From: CALMRE01 sp964412895 | GTDB taxonomy: Bacteria > UBP6 > UBA1177 > JAKLFG01 | Assembly: GCA_964412895.1 (NCBI GenBank) | Contig: CAYPQK010000027.1 | Span: 1-31,803 of the forward strand | Reading direction: 5' to 3' | Length of the DNA stretch: 31,803 nucleotides | Shown here: piece after piece, positions 6,792-14,858 of the stretch | Layout: each line of letters begins with the position of its first letter | Numbering within the stretch: the stretch's first letter is position 1 | Notes under the pieces: model-generated | Databases searched by the model: none | What the model saw: the letters and a program-made list of their open reading frames with translations, nothing else | Told to the model about the DNA's origin: nothing | Made by a program: the position numbers and the translations under genes

Positions 6792-8519
6792 CTAGAACAC
6801 TACCGAACAGCCACAGCCGGCGTTGGTCACGGCGTGCTTGCCGGTGTCGGGGACGATGACGGTGTCGTCGTCGGCCGCTGGCGCGTCGGCCAGGATGATA
6901 TCGTCGCTACCGGTGAAATCGAAGTCGCTCGGCATATCGGGTTCGATGTCGGACTGATCATCGATATCGGTGGGACCTTCCGGGAAAGCGTCATCGGGGT
7001 TCGTGTCGTCGGGGATCTCCCCTTCGGTCGTGTCATCGGGCTGCGGGGTGTCGTCGGGGGTATCGCTCTTGCAGTCGGTCTCGTCCCACGCGCCGCAACT
7101 GGGCTGGCAGGTAGCCGTGCCGTCGATGTAGTCCTTCCCGGCGATATCGGTGCAGAGAATGGTGTTGCCGTCACAGAGTTCACCCGCGTCGACAATGCCG
7201 TCGCCGCAACTTTCGAGCGTCACGCACTGCGATTCGTCGAAGGTACAGTCGCCGTTGCAGGCAAGATCGCCCGAGGTGTAGCCGAGCGTCACGCAAGTCT
7301 CAGTGCCCAGATAGAGCGGTTCGCAATCCTCGCCCGCCGTGATGACACCGTCGCCGCACGCCTGATAGTTCTTGGGCGGTATCTGCATGGTGGTGCAGTG
7401 GATCGAGCCGCCCTGCGGGATGATCTCGTTCGAGTCGATGCCGATGATGGTGTAGCCCGGCATGAGGTCGCGGTAGATCTGGAGCGCCTCCTCGTCGGTC
7501 CCTTTGCCGTAGGTCGGCACGAGGACATGGTCGTTGACGATAAGTGAATTGGTGTGGGTAAAGTAGGTCGTTCCCCAGAACGAACCGCCGTAGGTCATCG
7601 GGATACGGACGATGGTGTACTTGCCGCCGCCCGGCTTTTCGATGGAGCCGTAGAGTTCGGCCGCCGTTTCGAGCTGGGCCAGTTCGCCCGCGTCGGCGCC
7701 CCAGTCGGAACTGGAGTAGCTGACGATAATGGTGTCCTGATTGAGTATCTTCGAGTACATGTCGATGTGGGTGGTCCCTTCGCCCGGTATCGATACGGGA
7801 TGGAACACCCGGTCACAGCCGATGTATTCCTTGAAGAGTTGCGCGATCATCGCACGGTTCTCCGCGTTGTCGGCAAGATTGTTCTTATCGAACACGCCGG
7901 TCGACATCCAGCAGGTGCCGAGCCCGTCGGTCATGAAGTTGCCCCCTTCGGTGTAGAAGCCGCTCACGAACACCTCGTCGCTCCACGCCGTGCCGAGTTT
8001 CCCCGGTATCGCGTCGTCGTTCTGCCGCTCGTCGTAATAGTGATGATCGACCACGGCGCGCGCCGTCCGGTTGCCGGTATAGATCATCCACGGACCGTAA
8101 TCGCGCGTCCAGTTGGCGTCATAGGGATACAGGTAGAACTCGACATCGCTCTCGGATACGCCGTAGGGAGTAAGCACATCCGTCATGACGCTGTTCTTCT
8201 CGCTGGTATTCGCGACGATGATGTAAGGCTTCGCCCCGGCGGCGACGATCCCCTGCGCCATGGCGCCGTAGTAGTCGTTCAACTGGCTCCAGCCGGTCGG
8301 GATCTGGATGACCACCCCCGCCATCGCGCCGTATTCGGGCGGGCCGTAGGGCATCTCCTGCGGCGGGACACGCAGTTGCAGGCTGAACGGGATCTTCGTC
8401 CCCTTCGACGCCGCCTTCTCCTCGGCCGTTTCCCACGCCGGGAGTTGTTTTTTCGGGGCGGCGGCGAGCAGGCCGCACGCGAATACGAGCACCGCGACGA
8501 TCAAGAGATTTCTGCGCAT
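6792..8519 (-). CDS. Secreted peptidyl-arginine/agmatine deiminase-like enzyme with Cys-rich and Asp-rich tail
   Basis: I place the start at the ATG at 8519, which follows AGGGAG by 6 bases; an ATG at 8537 has no such site. The 575-residue product has a Sec signal peptide (MRRNLLIVAVLVFACGLLAA). A guanidino-group hydrolase domain of the PAD_porph family spans about residues 40-385. Likely catalytic residues are visible: WTRDYGPW (W137, R139, D140), GTTHIDMYSK (H251) and the nucleophile in GGSIHCTTMQ (C375). The family converts arginine-type guanidino groups to citrulline/carbamoyl products and ammonia, on agmatine or on peptides. Two disulfide-type repeats (CGDGVITAGEDC and CGDGIVDAGELC) and a 100-residue Asp/Pro tail follow. 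The protein ends PDTGKHAVTNAGCGCSVVF. Export and the appended tail argue for a surface or secreted peptidyl deiminase, but substrate choice is inference. Confidence 0.85.
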   Translation of the reverse strand: MRRNLLIVAVLVFACGLLAAAPKKQLPAWETAEEKAASKGTKIPFSLQLRVPPQEMPYGPPEYGAMAGVVIQIPTGWSQLNDYYGAMAQGIVAAGAKPYIIVANTSEKNSVMTDVLTPYGVSESDVEFYLYPYDANWTRDYGPWMIYTGNRTARAVVDHHYYDERQNDDAIPGKLGTAWSDEVFVSGFYTEGGNFMTDGLGTCWMSTGVFDKNNLADNAENRAMIAQLFKEYIGCDRVFHPVSIPGEGTTHIDMYSKILNQDTIIVSYSSSDWGADAGELAQLETAAELYGSIEKPGGGKYTIVRIPMTYGGSFWGTTYFTHTNSLIVNDHVLVPTYGKGTDEEALQIYRDLMPGYTIIGIDSNEIIPQGGSIHCTTMQIPPKNYQACGDGVITAGEDCEPLYLGTETCVTLGYTSGDLACNGDCTFDESQCVTLESCGDGIVDAGELCDGNTILCTDIAGKDYIDGTATCQPSCGAWDETDCKSDTPDDTPQPDDTTEGEIPDDTNPDDAFPEGPTDIDDQSDIEPDMPSDFDFTGSDDIILADAPAADDDTVIVPDTGKHAVTNAGCGCSVVF

Positions 8520-8591
8520 GGGGTTCTCCCTATCCAATCTACTTATATATCGTTAAGCAAAAGCGATTCCTTATAATTTTAGGCAGTTATT

Positions 8592-10391
8592 TCAGTCTCC
8601 TGCTCGTTCGCACGATTTCTGGTGGCCGAGGTTGCAGGCCTTGAGGTAGTACTGTTTGGCGGTGTCGCGGTCTTGGGTGACCCCCTCGCCGTTCTCGTAC
8701 ATCCAGCCGAGGTAGGCACAGCCGCCGTTGTTGCCGGTCGTACAGGACTTCTCGAACAGGTCGCGCGCCGTGACGATATCGGCCGGCACATCGCTCGCCC
8801 CGGCGTAGTAGATCATCCCGGCGAGAAAACAGCTGTTGGTGACGCCGTAGCGGCAGGCCTTTTTCGCCGCGTCGACCGCCTTGCCGTAGCGGGTGTCGCT
8901 CTTCGCCTTCTTCGCGATGGCGTGGCACGCCATCCCTATCTGGGCGTCGCACGCTTTCCGCAGGAAGCCGTCGCCCGACATTCCCTGCGCGACGCCGATG
9001 AAGTAGCAGGCGGCGCCGTCGTTGCGGTCGCACGCGATCTGCCATTCGCCCACGACGGCGGCATCGAGCACCCCCTCGCGGAGCTTCTTGGCCGACGCCC
9101 GGTCGGGCAGGGCATCGATGAGTTCGAACACCTCGTCGGCGCCGAACAGGACGCCGTATGCGTAGAGATATTCGCGCAGATAGCGGACCTTCTCCTCGAA
9201 CGAGACGACCGAAAGCGGGAGCACCTTCATCAGTTTCTCGCGGTCCTGCGTCCGTTTGACGCCGAGCGCCGCGCGGTCGTCGGCATATTTTTTCCACAGG
9301 GCGGCCCGGTCGAGCGCCGGCTGTTTATACGGATTCGGATCGGGTTTGTCAGCCAGTTCCTGCCACTTCGCCTGCGCCGCGGCGGGAAGCAGCCAGCCCT
9401 CGCCGTCTATCTTCTTGGCCTTCTCGAAAAGCTGGAGCTGTTCGACATCAAGTTCCCACAGCGAGGTCTGCGCGGCGATCGCCGGTATCTGCGGCGAAAA
9501 GAGGTTCCCGCTGTAGGAGAAGAGCATCTTCTGCATCGCCTCCTCGGCCTTCTTGAGGGCGTCGGGCTGGGCCGCCGCCGTCGCTTCGGCCGTTATCGTG
9601 TTGGCGGTGGAGCGTTCGATGAGTGCGTAATGCTCGAAGACGAGTTTCGCCGTCACCTTCCCCTGCGCCGTGGTGCAGAGCGGCCGGAACAGCAGGAAGT
9701 AGGCCTCCTTCGGCTCGACGAACAGCTTCTCGATGTCGGCCTCGGCGGTAAGCGCCGTGGGGGTCGGGGCGAGTTTCCATCCCTTGCGGGCCGCCGTCTC
9801 GCGGATGAAGATGTCGGATTCGCGGGCGATGCCGCAACTGTTCCCCGGCGCGACGGCCCATGCCGTGATGCCGGCCGCCTCTATCTGGAGTTTCTTCATG
9901 TTGTCGGCCGTTATCGCCACCCGGACGAAGGCGTCGTATTCGATGCGGCCGCCGCGGTTCCAGATCTCGATATAGTTCGCCTCGTCGTACTGGCGCACCT
10001 TCACCAGCGCCCCCGATTCCTTCGAGGCGTCGATGAGGACGCCGCCCGCCGCGCTCCCGACCTGTTCCTGATAACTCTTCGTCTCGGCCTTGACCGATAC
10101 CTGTATCCAGCGGCTGACGCCGGAAAGCGCGTTGGACAGCGCCTTCCCCTTCGCCTCGTCGCGGTCGGCGATGCCTGCCGCGCTCCCGACGAAATAGTGG
10201 CGGCCGTCGGACTCGAAATGGCCTTCGCTCTTCCACGCGGGGCTGTCCATGCTCTTTTCCATGAGCACCGCGTCATTCACCGGCGCGGCGGCGACCGGCG
10301 CGGCGGGAGGCAGTTGCCGGTCCTTCGGATCGGTCGATGCACAGGTGGCGAGGAACAGGAGACAGAGGGCAAAAAGGATGCGCGGGATCAT
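8592..10391 (-). CDS. Lipoprotein with LPP20-like N-terminal domain and C-terminal Cys-containing Sel1-like repeats
   Basis: The 599-residue product has a lipoprotein signal (MIPRILFALCLLFLATCAST). An LPP20-like domain, about residues 50-270, is related to the protein at 603-1247 (both have W..EG or SITG, then YFVG, IE.WNRG or IEKWDRG, and AWAV or GWAV). The middle is charged and probably helical. The last 130 residues hold Sel1/Hcp-type helical repeats with paired cysteines (ACDRNDGAACYFIG, ACRYGVTNSCFLAG, SCTTGNNGGCAYLGWMYENG, ACNLGHQKSCERAG), which in this family form helix pairs linked by disulfides and serve in protein interactions. It overlaps the preceding membrane-protein gene by 4 bases (ATGA), so the two are translationally coupled. 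The function is unknown; an envelope scaffold is plausible. Confidence 0.8.
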   Translation of the reverse strand: MIPRILFALCLLFLATCASTDPKDRQLPPAAPVAAAPVNDAVLMEKSMDSPAWKSEGHFESDGRHYFVGSAAGIADRDEAKGKALSNALSGVSRWIQVSVKAETKSYQEQVGSAAGGVLIDASKESGALVKVRQYDEANYIEIWNRGGRIEYDAFVRVAITADNMKKLQIEAAGITAWAVAPGNSCGIARESDIFIRETAARKGWKLAPTPTALTAEADIEKLFVEPKEAYFLLFRPLCTTAQGKVTAKLVFEHYALIERSTANTITAEATAAAQPDALKKAEEAMQKMLFSYSGNLFSPQIPAIAAQTSLWELDVEQLQLFEKAKKIDGEGWLLPAAAQAKWQELADKPDPNPYKQPALDRAALWKKYADDRAALGVKRTQDREKLMKVLPLSVVSFEEKVRYLREYLYAYGVLFGADEVFELIDALPDRASAKKLREGVLDAAVVGEWQIACDRNDGAACYFIGVAQGMSGDGFLRKACDAQIGMACHAIAKKAKSDTRYGKAVDAAKKACRYGVTNSCFLAGMIYYAGASDVPADIVTARDLFEKSCTTGNNGGCAYLGWMYENGEGVTQDRDTAKQYYLKACNLGHQKSCERAGD

Positions 10392-11065
10392 ATCGGACCT
10401 CCGTGGGTCTCATGTTTTTTCAGCAGTATCCGGAACACTAGGGCGAAGAGTATCCCCGCCGCCGTGGCCAACATATAGGTGGGAAGGAACACCGGATGGA
10501 CCGCGAAGGCGACACCGACGGCGAGCGCGGCGAAGGTCCCCCATCCCGCGATACCCGCAGCGATGTCGAGCCGCCGGAACGGGGTGCGGCGCGGCAGGGC
10601 GAAGGGAAAGGTGAACACCGCCGTGATGATGCCCATAATGAAGGCGATCGCCATCATCTTGAGCCGTCCGGCGATGTAGAGATCGGCGATCCGTTTGAGG
10701 AACGGATTCATCTCGGCGATCGCGTCGCCCAGCGCCTGCACCTCCTCCCACGCCGCGTAGTCGGCCTCGACGAACACGAGGTAGATGTCGCGCACCGGCG
10801 GGAGATCGGTGTCGGTGAATATCGGGCTCTCGATCATGAACTTCTCGACCTCGACCGACGAGCGGCAGTTCCCCGGCCGGTCGGCCAGTTTTTCGGCCAC
10901 CGCTTTATTGGTGGTGATGACCGACATCGGGAAGCAGGTCACCGTCTGTTCCAGCAGGCCGGTGAGCGCGCCGAACAGATAGAGAAGGATAAAGAAGGGC
11001 AGGAAAGCGGCGGGGCGCGTAAAGGCGACGACTATCTCGCGGAGTGTCGGTCTCATGGCGGGCAT
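10388..11065 (-). CDS. Hypothetical inner-membrane protein, about four helices
   Basis: The 225-residue product has a hydrophobic helix near the N-terminus (FLPFFILLYLFGALTGLL). A roughly 90-residue loop follows, mostly charged and probably periplasmic. Three more helices come after it (MMAIAFIMGIITAVFTFPFA, then DIAAGIAGWGTFAALAVGVAFA, then MLATAAGILFALVFRILL). I do not recognise a family. Starts at 11065 and at 11056 (MRPTLREI) are both possible and neither has a strong ribosome site. The stop overlaps the ATG of the LPP20/Sel1 lipoprotein by 4 bases, so the pair is probably expressed together as an envelope module. It is transcribed divergently from pyk. Confidence 0.6.
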   Translation of the reverse strand: MPAMRPTLREIVVAFTRPAAFLPFFILLYLFGALTGLLEQTVTCFPMSVITTNKAVAEKLADRPGNCRSSVEVEKFMIESPIFTDTDLPPVRDIYLVFVEADYAAWEEVQALGDAIAEMNPFLKRIADLYIAGRLKMMAIAFIMGIITAVFTFPFALPRRTPFRRLDIAAGIAGWGTFAALAVGVAFAVHPVFLPTYMLATAAGILFALVFRILLKKHETHGGPI

Positions 11066-11102
11066 TGTACCGGAACTTTCGCCAATTTCAACTAAAGTAT
11101 TT

Positions 11103-11131
11103 TTGACCTCTGCGCCCTTCCGGCGTATAGT
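11103..11131 (+). promoter_or_regulatory. Sigma70-type promoter of pyk
   Basis: TTGACC (11103-11108) and TATAGT (11126-11131) are separated by exactly 17 bases; each hexamer differs from consensus at one position. They lie 26 bases upstream of the pyk ATG, in the short gap shared with the divergent membrane-protein gene. A GGGGGA ribosome site follows before the ATG at 11158. Confidence 0.7.
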
Positions 11132-11157
11132 CGTCCGTCAGTCAACGGGGGAAACTT

Positions 11158-12573
11158 ATGACCAAGACCAAGATCATCACGACGCTCGGCCCCGCCACCG
11201 CGACGGTCGAGATGATGCGGGCGCTCATCACGGCGGGCGCCGACATCTTCCGGCTCAACATGAGCCACGGCGACCACGAAAAGGCGGCCGCCATCATCGC
11301 CAACGCCCGCGCGGCCTCCGAACTGGAGGGGCGCTTCATCCCGCTGTTCATGGACCTGCGCGGCCCGAAACTGCGCATCGGCAAAATGGAGAAGGAGGAG
11401 GCGACGCTCATCGAGGGGAACGAATTCACCATCACCACCCGGACGGTCGCCGGAACCGCCGCCATCGTATCGACCGACTATCCCTACCTGCCGACCGATG
11501 TCAATGAGGGGCAGACCATCCTTCTCGACGACGGTCAGATCGTACTGAAGGTGCTCGGCGTGGCGGGCGATGCGGTGAATTGCCGCATCGAGGTAGGCGG
11601 CGTACTTAAATCGAATAAAGGGATGGCGCTCCCCGGCGTTCGCGTGAAGCTCCCGGCGCTCACCGACAAGGACAAGGTGGACGCCCGTTTCGGGATAGAA
11701 CAGGATGTCGACGGCTTCATGCTGTCGTTCGTCCAGCACCGCGAAGATATCCTCGACCTGCACCGGCTCATGCTCACCAGCGGCGGCCTGCGCCCCGTCA
11801 TCGCGAAGATAGAGACCGCGTCGGCGCTCGATGAACTGGCCGACATAGCGGCGGTGGCCGACGCCCTCTTGGTGGCGCGCGGCGATCTCGGGGTCGAACT
11901 GCCCATCCAGCAGTTGCCGCACGCCCAGAAGATCATCGTGGAAACGGCGCACGCGGCGCGCAAGCCCGCCATTGTGGCCACCGAGATGCTGGAATCGATG
12001 ATCGTGAAGAACCGGCCGACCCGCGCCGAGGTGACCGATGTGGCCCACGCCGTGGGCGACGGCGCCGACGCGGTGATGCTCTCGGCCGAAACGGCGTCGG
12101 GCAAATACCCCGTCAAGGCGGTCCAGACCATGGACGCCATCGCACAGGAGGCGGAACGCCACCTGCCGCCGTCGTTCAAGGAGATCGCCAAAGAGAATGG
12201 CGAGATGCTGCTCTCCGAAGGGCTTTCCTACGCGGCGGTGAAACTGGCCGACAACATCAATGCCGACGGCCTCATCCTCTACTCGATGTCGGGCTACACC
12301 GCCCGCATCGCCGCCTACTTCCGCCCCGGGACGCCGGTCTTCGCCTTTACCGGCGATATCCATGTCGCCCGGGTGATGAACCTCTTCCGTGGCGTACAGT
12401 CGTTCGTGCTTGAAATGGAACCCGACACCTTCGACGACTTCATCGCGACGGCGATCCCCTTCCTCATCGCGCGGGAATTCATCCTTCCCGGGCAGACGGT
12501 CGTCGCGGCCAATGTCAGTTCGACCGCCACCACCCACCGCCATTCCAACGCGATACGGGTGATGAGCGTCTAA
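11158..12573 (+). CDS. pyk: Pyruvate kinase
   Basis: The 471-residue product is typical in length for a bacterial pyruvate kinase, which transfers phosphate from phosphoenolpyruvate to ADP in the last step of glycolysis. Family motifs appear in order: TKIITTLGPA, then FRLNMSHGDHE, MDLRGPKLRIG, the active-site lysine region PVIAKIETASALDEL, VARGDLGVELP, ATEMLESMI and GADAVMLSAETASGKYPV. The C-terminal regulatory-type domain (LILYSMSGYTARIAAYFRPG) is present. The last residues are slightly divergent and no extra PEP-utiliser domain is attached. It stands alone on the plus strand with its own promoter. Its stop is only 15 bases from the convergent end of the lipoprotein gene at 12589, with no obvious intrinsic terminator between them. 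Confidence 0.97.
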   Translation: MTKTKIITTLGPATATVEMMRALITAGADIFRLNMSHGDHEKAAAIIANARAASELEGRFIPLFMDLRGPKLRIGKMEKEEATLIEGNEFTITTRTVAGTAAIVSTDYPYLPTDVNEGQTILLDDGQIVLKVLGVAGDAVNCRIEVGGVLKSNKGMALPGVRVKLPALTDKDKVDARFGIEQDVDGFMLSFVQHREDILDLHRLMLTSGGLRPVIAKIETASALDELADIAAVADALLVARGDLGVELPIQQLPHAQKIIVETAHAARKPAIVATEMLESMIVKNRPTRAEVTDVAHAVGDGADAVMLSAETASGKYPVKAVQTMDAIAQEAERHLPPSFKEIAKENGEMLLSEGLSYAAVKLADNINADGLILYSMSGYTARIAAYFRPGTPVFAFTGDIHVARVMNLFRGVQSFVLEMEPDTFDDFIATAIPFLIAREFILPGQTVVAANVSSTATTHRHSNAIRVMSV

Positions 12574-12588
12574 ATTCTTTTATAGGAT

Positions 12589-13089
12589 TTATTTCTTGAG
12601 ATCGGGCCCGGCGAAACCGGTAAGCTGTTCGTCGGTAAGCAGTTCGTCATCGTCGGATACGATCGCATCGTCTTCGTAAATGTCATAGTCCGGCCCGGTA
12701 TCGGCCCCACTTAACTGCTCGTCATAGTCGGGAACGATGACCTCGTCGATGTCCACCTCGTCAGGCACCTCGATCCCGCCGAGCTCGTCATAGTCGGGCA
12801 CGACCGTGTCGTCTTCGTATATCTCGTAGTCAGGTCCGGTATCGGTGCCGCTATTCTGATAATCGTACTCAGGCACAACGGTTTCGTCTATCACCAGTTC
12901 ATCGGCAACCTGCACGCCGGTCGTCTTAACCTTTTCCTCACACCCGAAGCCGACAAAGAAGAAAAGGAAGCCCACCACGAGGAAGAGAAACTTGAGCGGA
13001 CGCGCCTCCAGCCGTCCCGGACGGCGCCGTCCCACCGGATAGCCGGGGTCGTAGCCGGTCACCCGGCGCACTTGAAAGTTCGTGCTCAT
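12589..13089 (-). CDS. Asp/Tyr-repeat lipoprotein B of radical SAM cassette 1
   Basis: The 166-residue product begins with an unusual leader. About 32 polar residues rich in Arg, Gly and Pro (including TGYDPGYPVGRRRPG) precede a hydrophobic stretch FLFLVVGFLFFFVGFGC, whose Cys50 fits a lipobox. The mature part is very acidic and repetitive: VPDYDELGG, VPDYDEQLSG and two copies of a longer unit beginning SGTDTGPDYEIYEDD and SGADTGPDYDIYEDD. It has no recognisable domain. The leader matches that of the neighbouring gene (start 13697) at all but two of the first 50 residues. Third gene after the radical SAM enzyme; a probable substrate for Tyr/Asp/Pro-directed modification, by context only. A strong GGGGGGAGG ribosome site precedes the ATG. 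Confidence 0.7.
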   Translation of the reverse strand: MSTNFQVRRVTGYDPGYPVGRRRPGRLEARPLKFLFLVVGFLFFFVGFGCEEKVKTTGVQVADELVIDETVVPEYDYQNSGTDTGPDYEIYEDDTVVPDYDELGGIEVPDEVDIDEVIVPDYDEQLSGADTGPDYDIYEDDAIVSDDDELLTDEQLTGFAGPDLKK

Positions 13090-13118
13090 AGGCCACCTCC
13101 CCCCACGGAGATTTGGTT

Positions 13119-13697
13119 TTATTTCAGATAATCGCCGTCGGGCGCCAGTTCGCCGGCAAGCTGGTCGTCGTAGTCGGGAGCTTCGATATCGGGAAGCGGT
13201 GCATCGGGTATCGCGTCGCCGGTCAGCACATCGTCGTAATCGGGTACGATGACCTCGTCGGGGGTCACGCCGCCCGAAAGGTCGTTGAATTCGTCGATGT
13301 CCACTTCGTCAGGCGCCACCACTCCGCCGATCTCATCATAATCGGGCACGAGCGTATCGTCGGGGATCAACGCATCGGGCACCGGATCGCCCGAAAGCAC
13401 CTCATCGGCATCGGGTATCGCCGCGTCGTCGAGCGGGAAATCGGGATCGGTCACCCCCTGCAGTTCGTCGTAGTCGGGCTGCGTATCGGGCGTCACGGTC
13501 GTATCGGGTTTGTTCTGGGTGTCGGTCGCATCGCCTTTGATATTATCGCAGCCGAAGCCGACGAAGAAGAAGAGGAACCCCACCACGAGAAAGAGGAACT
13601 TGAGCGGCCGCGTCTCCAACCGTCCCGGACGGCGCCGTCCCACCGGATAACCCGGATCGTAGCCGGTCACTCTGCGTACTTGGAAGTTCGTGTTCAT
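13119..13697 (-). CDS. Asp/Tyr-repeat lipoprotein A of radical SAM cassette 1
   Basis: The 192-residue product has the same leader as lipoprotein B (long Arg/Gly/Pro-rich N-region, hydrophobic core, GFGC lipobox at Cys50). The mature chain is acidic and Pro-rich with the recurring unit PDYD plus E or D and then a Gly a few residues later: PDYDELQG, PDYDEIGG, PDYDDVLTG, PDYDDQLAG and a Tyr-less version PDADEVLSG. No globular domain is visible. It begins 9 bases after the radical SAM stop and ends 29 bases before lipoprotein B, so the three genes form one operon. Function is unknown. By analogy with other radical SAM/SPASM peptide maturases, the regular repeats could be modification sites. Confidence 0.7.
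   Translation of the reverse strand: MNTNFQVRRVTGYDPGYPVGRRRPGRLETRPLKFLFLVVGFLFFFVGFGCDNIKGDATDTQNKPDTTVTPDTQPDYDELQGVTDPDFPLDDAAIPDADEVLSGDPVPDALIPDDTLVPDYDEIGGVVAPDEVDIDEFNDLSGGVTPDEVIVPDYDDVLTGDAIPDAPLPDIEAPDYDDQLAGELAPDGDYLK
13554..13697 (-). repeat. Leader-encoding direct repeat shared with 12946-13089
   Basis: About 145 bases encoding the leader of lipoprotein A are repeated in lipoprotein B at 12946-13089. By my hand alignment roughly 18 bases differ, but only two change an amino acid before the lipobox Cys (Asn/Ser at residue 2 and Thr/Ala at residue 29). Beyond the Cys the two genes diverge. Confidence 0.8.
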
Positions 13698-13706
13698 GGC
13701 GTCACC

Positions 13707-14837
13707 TCACACAATGTCTATCGGTTCTATTTCCTTCTTATAATGCTTCCGCATGAAGACCGGGTTCTGCTCGGCGATGAGTTCGCGCGCCAGCCGGTCG
13801 GCTATCGGGATGAGCATCGATTCGTTGGCACACAGCACCCCCGGCACGGTGGTCATCTCACCGGTGGTGTCCCAGTTGAGGCACGGGCAGTAGGTGAAGC
13901 AGCGGCCGTCGAGCGAACAGCCCTGACAGTTGGTGCGCGGTTTGAGGTTCTCGGCCGCGATCTCGTGGCATTTCTTCATGATGAAGCCGGTGTCGACATG
14001 GCCCATGACAAAGCCCGCCGCCCGTTCCGGCTTACCGGCGAACCGGACGCAGGGAAAAATGCGGCCGTCCTCGGCCACCGCGAAGATGTTGTGCCCCACA
14101 TCGCAGAAATCGCCGGGGCGGAAACCGCCCTTGATATGGGCCGCGATATGGGCGTCGAAGAGCGAGTAGTAGAACAGGTCTTTCTTGCGGGTCCGCGACC
14201 GTTCCAGATACCACTCGGCCAGTTTCTCGTACTGTTCTTTTAAGGTATAGAGCCCCGCCTCGTCCCACTGCGCGGTGTAGTCGACCACCGGGACGAAGTT
14301 GCGGATGCCGAGATCGTCCATGACATGGAGCGTCGAATCGTAGAGTCTATGCGCCGTCGCGGGCGAGACGACCGCCACCGCGACGAGGTGCTTCGCCTTC
14401 TTGTAGAGCGTCGGCAGGTGCTTGACGACCGCCGCGTAACTGCCATGCCCGTCATTGAACGGGCGGTTCGCGTCCTGCGCCGCCGGTACGCCGTCGAGCG
14501 ACAATTCGACCGTCAGTTTCTTCTTCGCTATCCAGTCGATGATCTCGGGGGTGATGAGGGTGCCGTTGGTGGCGACATGGAGTTTGAGCGCCACCCCAAG
14601 TTTTTTCGCCTTCTTTTCGGCGTAGTCGGTCACTTCGCGCATGACATCGAACCGCAAGAACGGTTCGCCGCCGAAGAAGCTGATACGCGCCTTTTTCTCC
14701 TCGACGGACTTCTCCAGAACGAGGTCGGCCGCCTTGAGCGCGACCTCCAAAGGCATATGAGATTTCTCATGTTTCTCGACATAGCAGTAGTTGCATTTCA
14801 GGGTACACTGGCGGGTCAGGAACAGGATCGCATGCAT
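13707..14837 (-). CDS. Radical SAM/SPASM enzyme (anSME-like maturase) of cassette 1
   Basis: The 376-residue product has the radical SAM cluster CTLKCNYCY (C11, C15, C18) near its start, then the SAM-binding GGEPF motif and ATNGTLIT and ELSLDG strands. The C-terminal SPASM region contains cysteines for auxiliary iron-sulfur clusters: C245 in FCDVG, C263 in FPCVRFAG, and the group NCQGCSLDGRCFTYCPC (from C304), with a last Cys in LCANE. This is the architecture of anaerobic sulfatase maturases and peptide-modifying SPASM enzymes, which abstract hydrogen from residues of a protein substrate. No sulfatase gene is present; two repeat lipoproteins follow 9 bases downstream and are the obvious candidates. 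GGAG lies before the ATG, with a promoter-like element further upstream. The chemistry cannot be read from sequence. Confidence 0.88.
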   Translation of the reverse strand: MHAILFLTRQCTLKCNYCYVEKHEKSHMPLEVALKAADLVLEKSVEEKKARISFFGGEPFLRFDVMREVTDYAEKKAKKLGVALKLHVATNGTLITPEIIDWIAKKKLTVELSLDGVPAAQDANRPFNDGHGSYAAVVKHLPTLYKKAKHLVAVAVVSPATAHRLYDSTLHVMDDLGIRNFVPVVDYTAQWDEAGLYTLKEQYEKLAEWYLERSRTRKKDLFYYSLFDAHIAAHIKGGFRPGDFCDVGHNIFAVAEDGRIFPCVRFAGKPERAAGFVMGHVDTGFIMKKCHEIAAENLKPRTNCQGCSLDGRCFTYCPCLNWDTTGEMTTVPGVLCANESMLIPIADRLARELIAEQNPVFMRKHYKKEIEPIDIV

Positions 14838-14858
14838 GGCTCACTCCAGCAAAGACGC

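Noticed and set aside
8622..10478. 618-codon open frame antisense to the LPP20/Sel1 lipoprotein gene
   Set aside because: The composition is Arg/Gly/Val/Leu-biased without domains, while the minus-strand frame has a lipobox, a paralogue in the window and Sel1 repeats.
11092..12543. 483-codon frame antisense to pyk
   Set aside because: Pyruvate kinase on the plus strand is unmistakable; the antisense frame is a codon-bias shadow.
12573..12600. Bidirectional terminator between pyk and lipoprotein B
   Set aside because: The short gap is AT-rich but I could not form a GC-stable stem with a T-tract in either direction.
13610..13697. Tat signal in the RRR leader of the cassette 1 lipoproteins
   Set aside because: The arginines are followed by PGRLE rather than x-F-L-K, and the hydrophobic core starts about ten residues later, so the twin-arginine consensus is not met.
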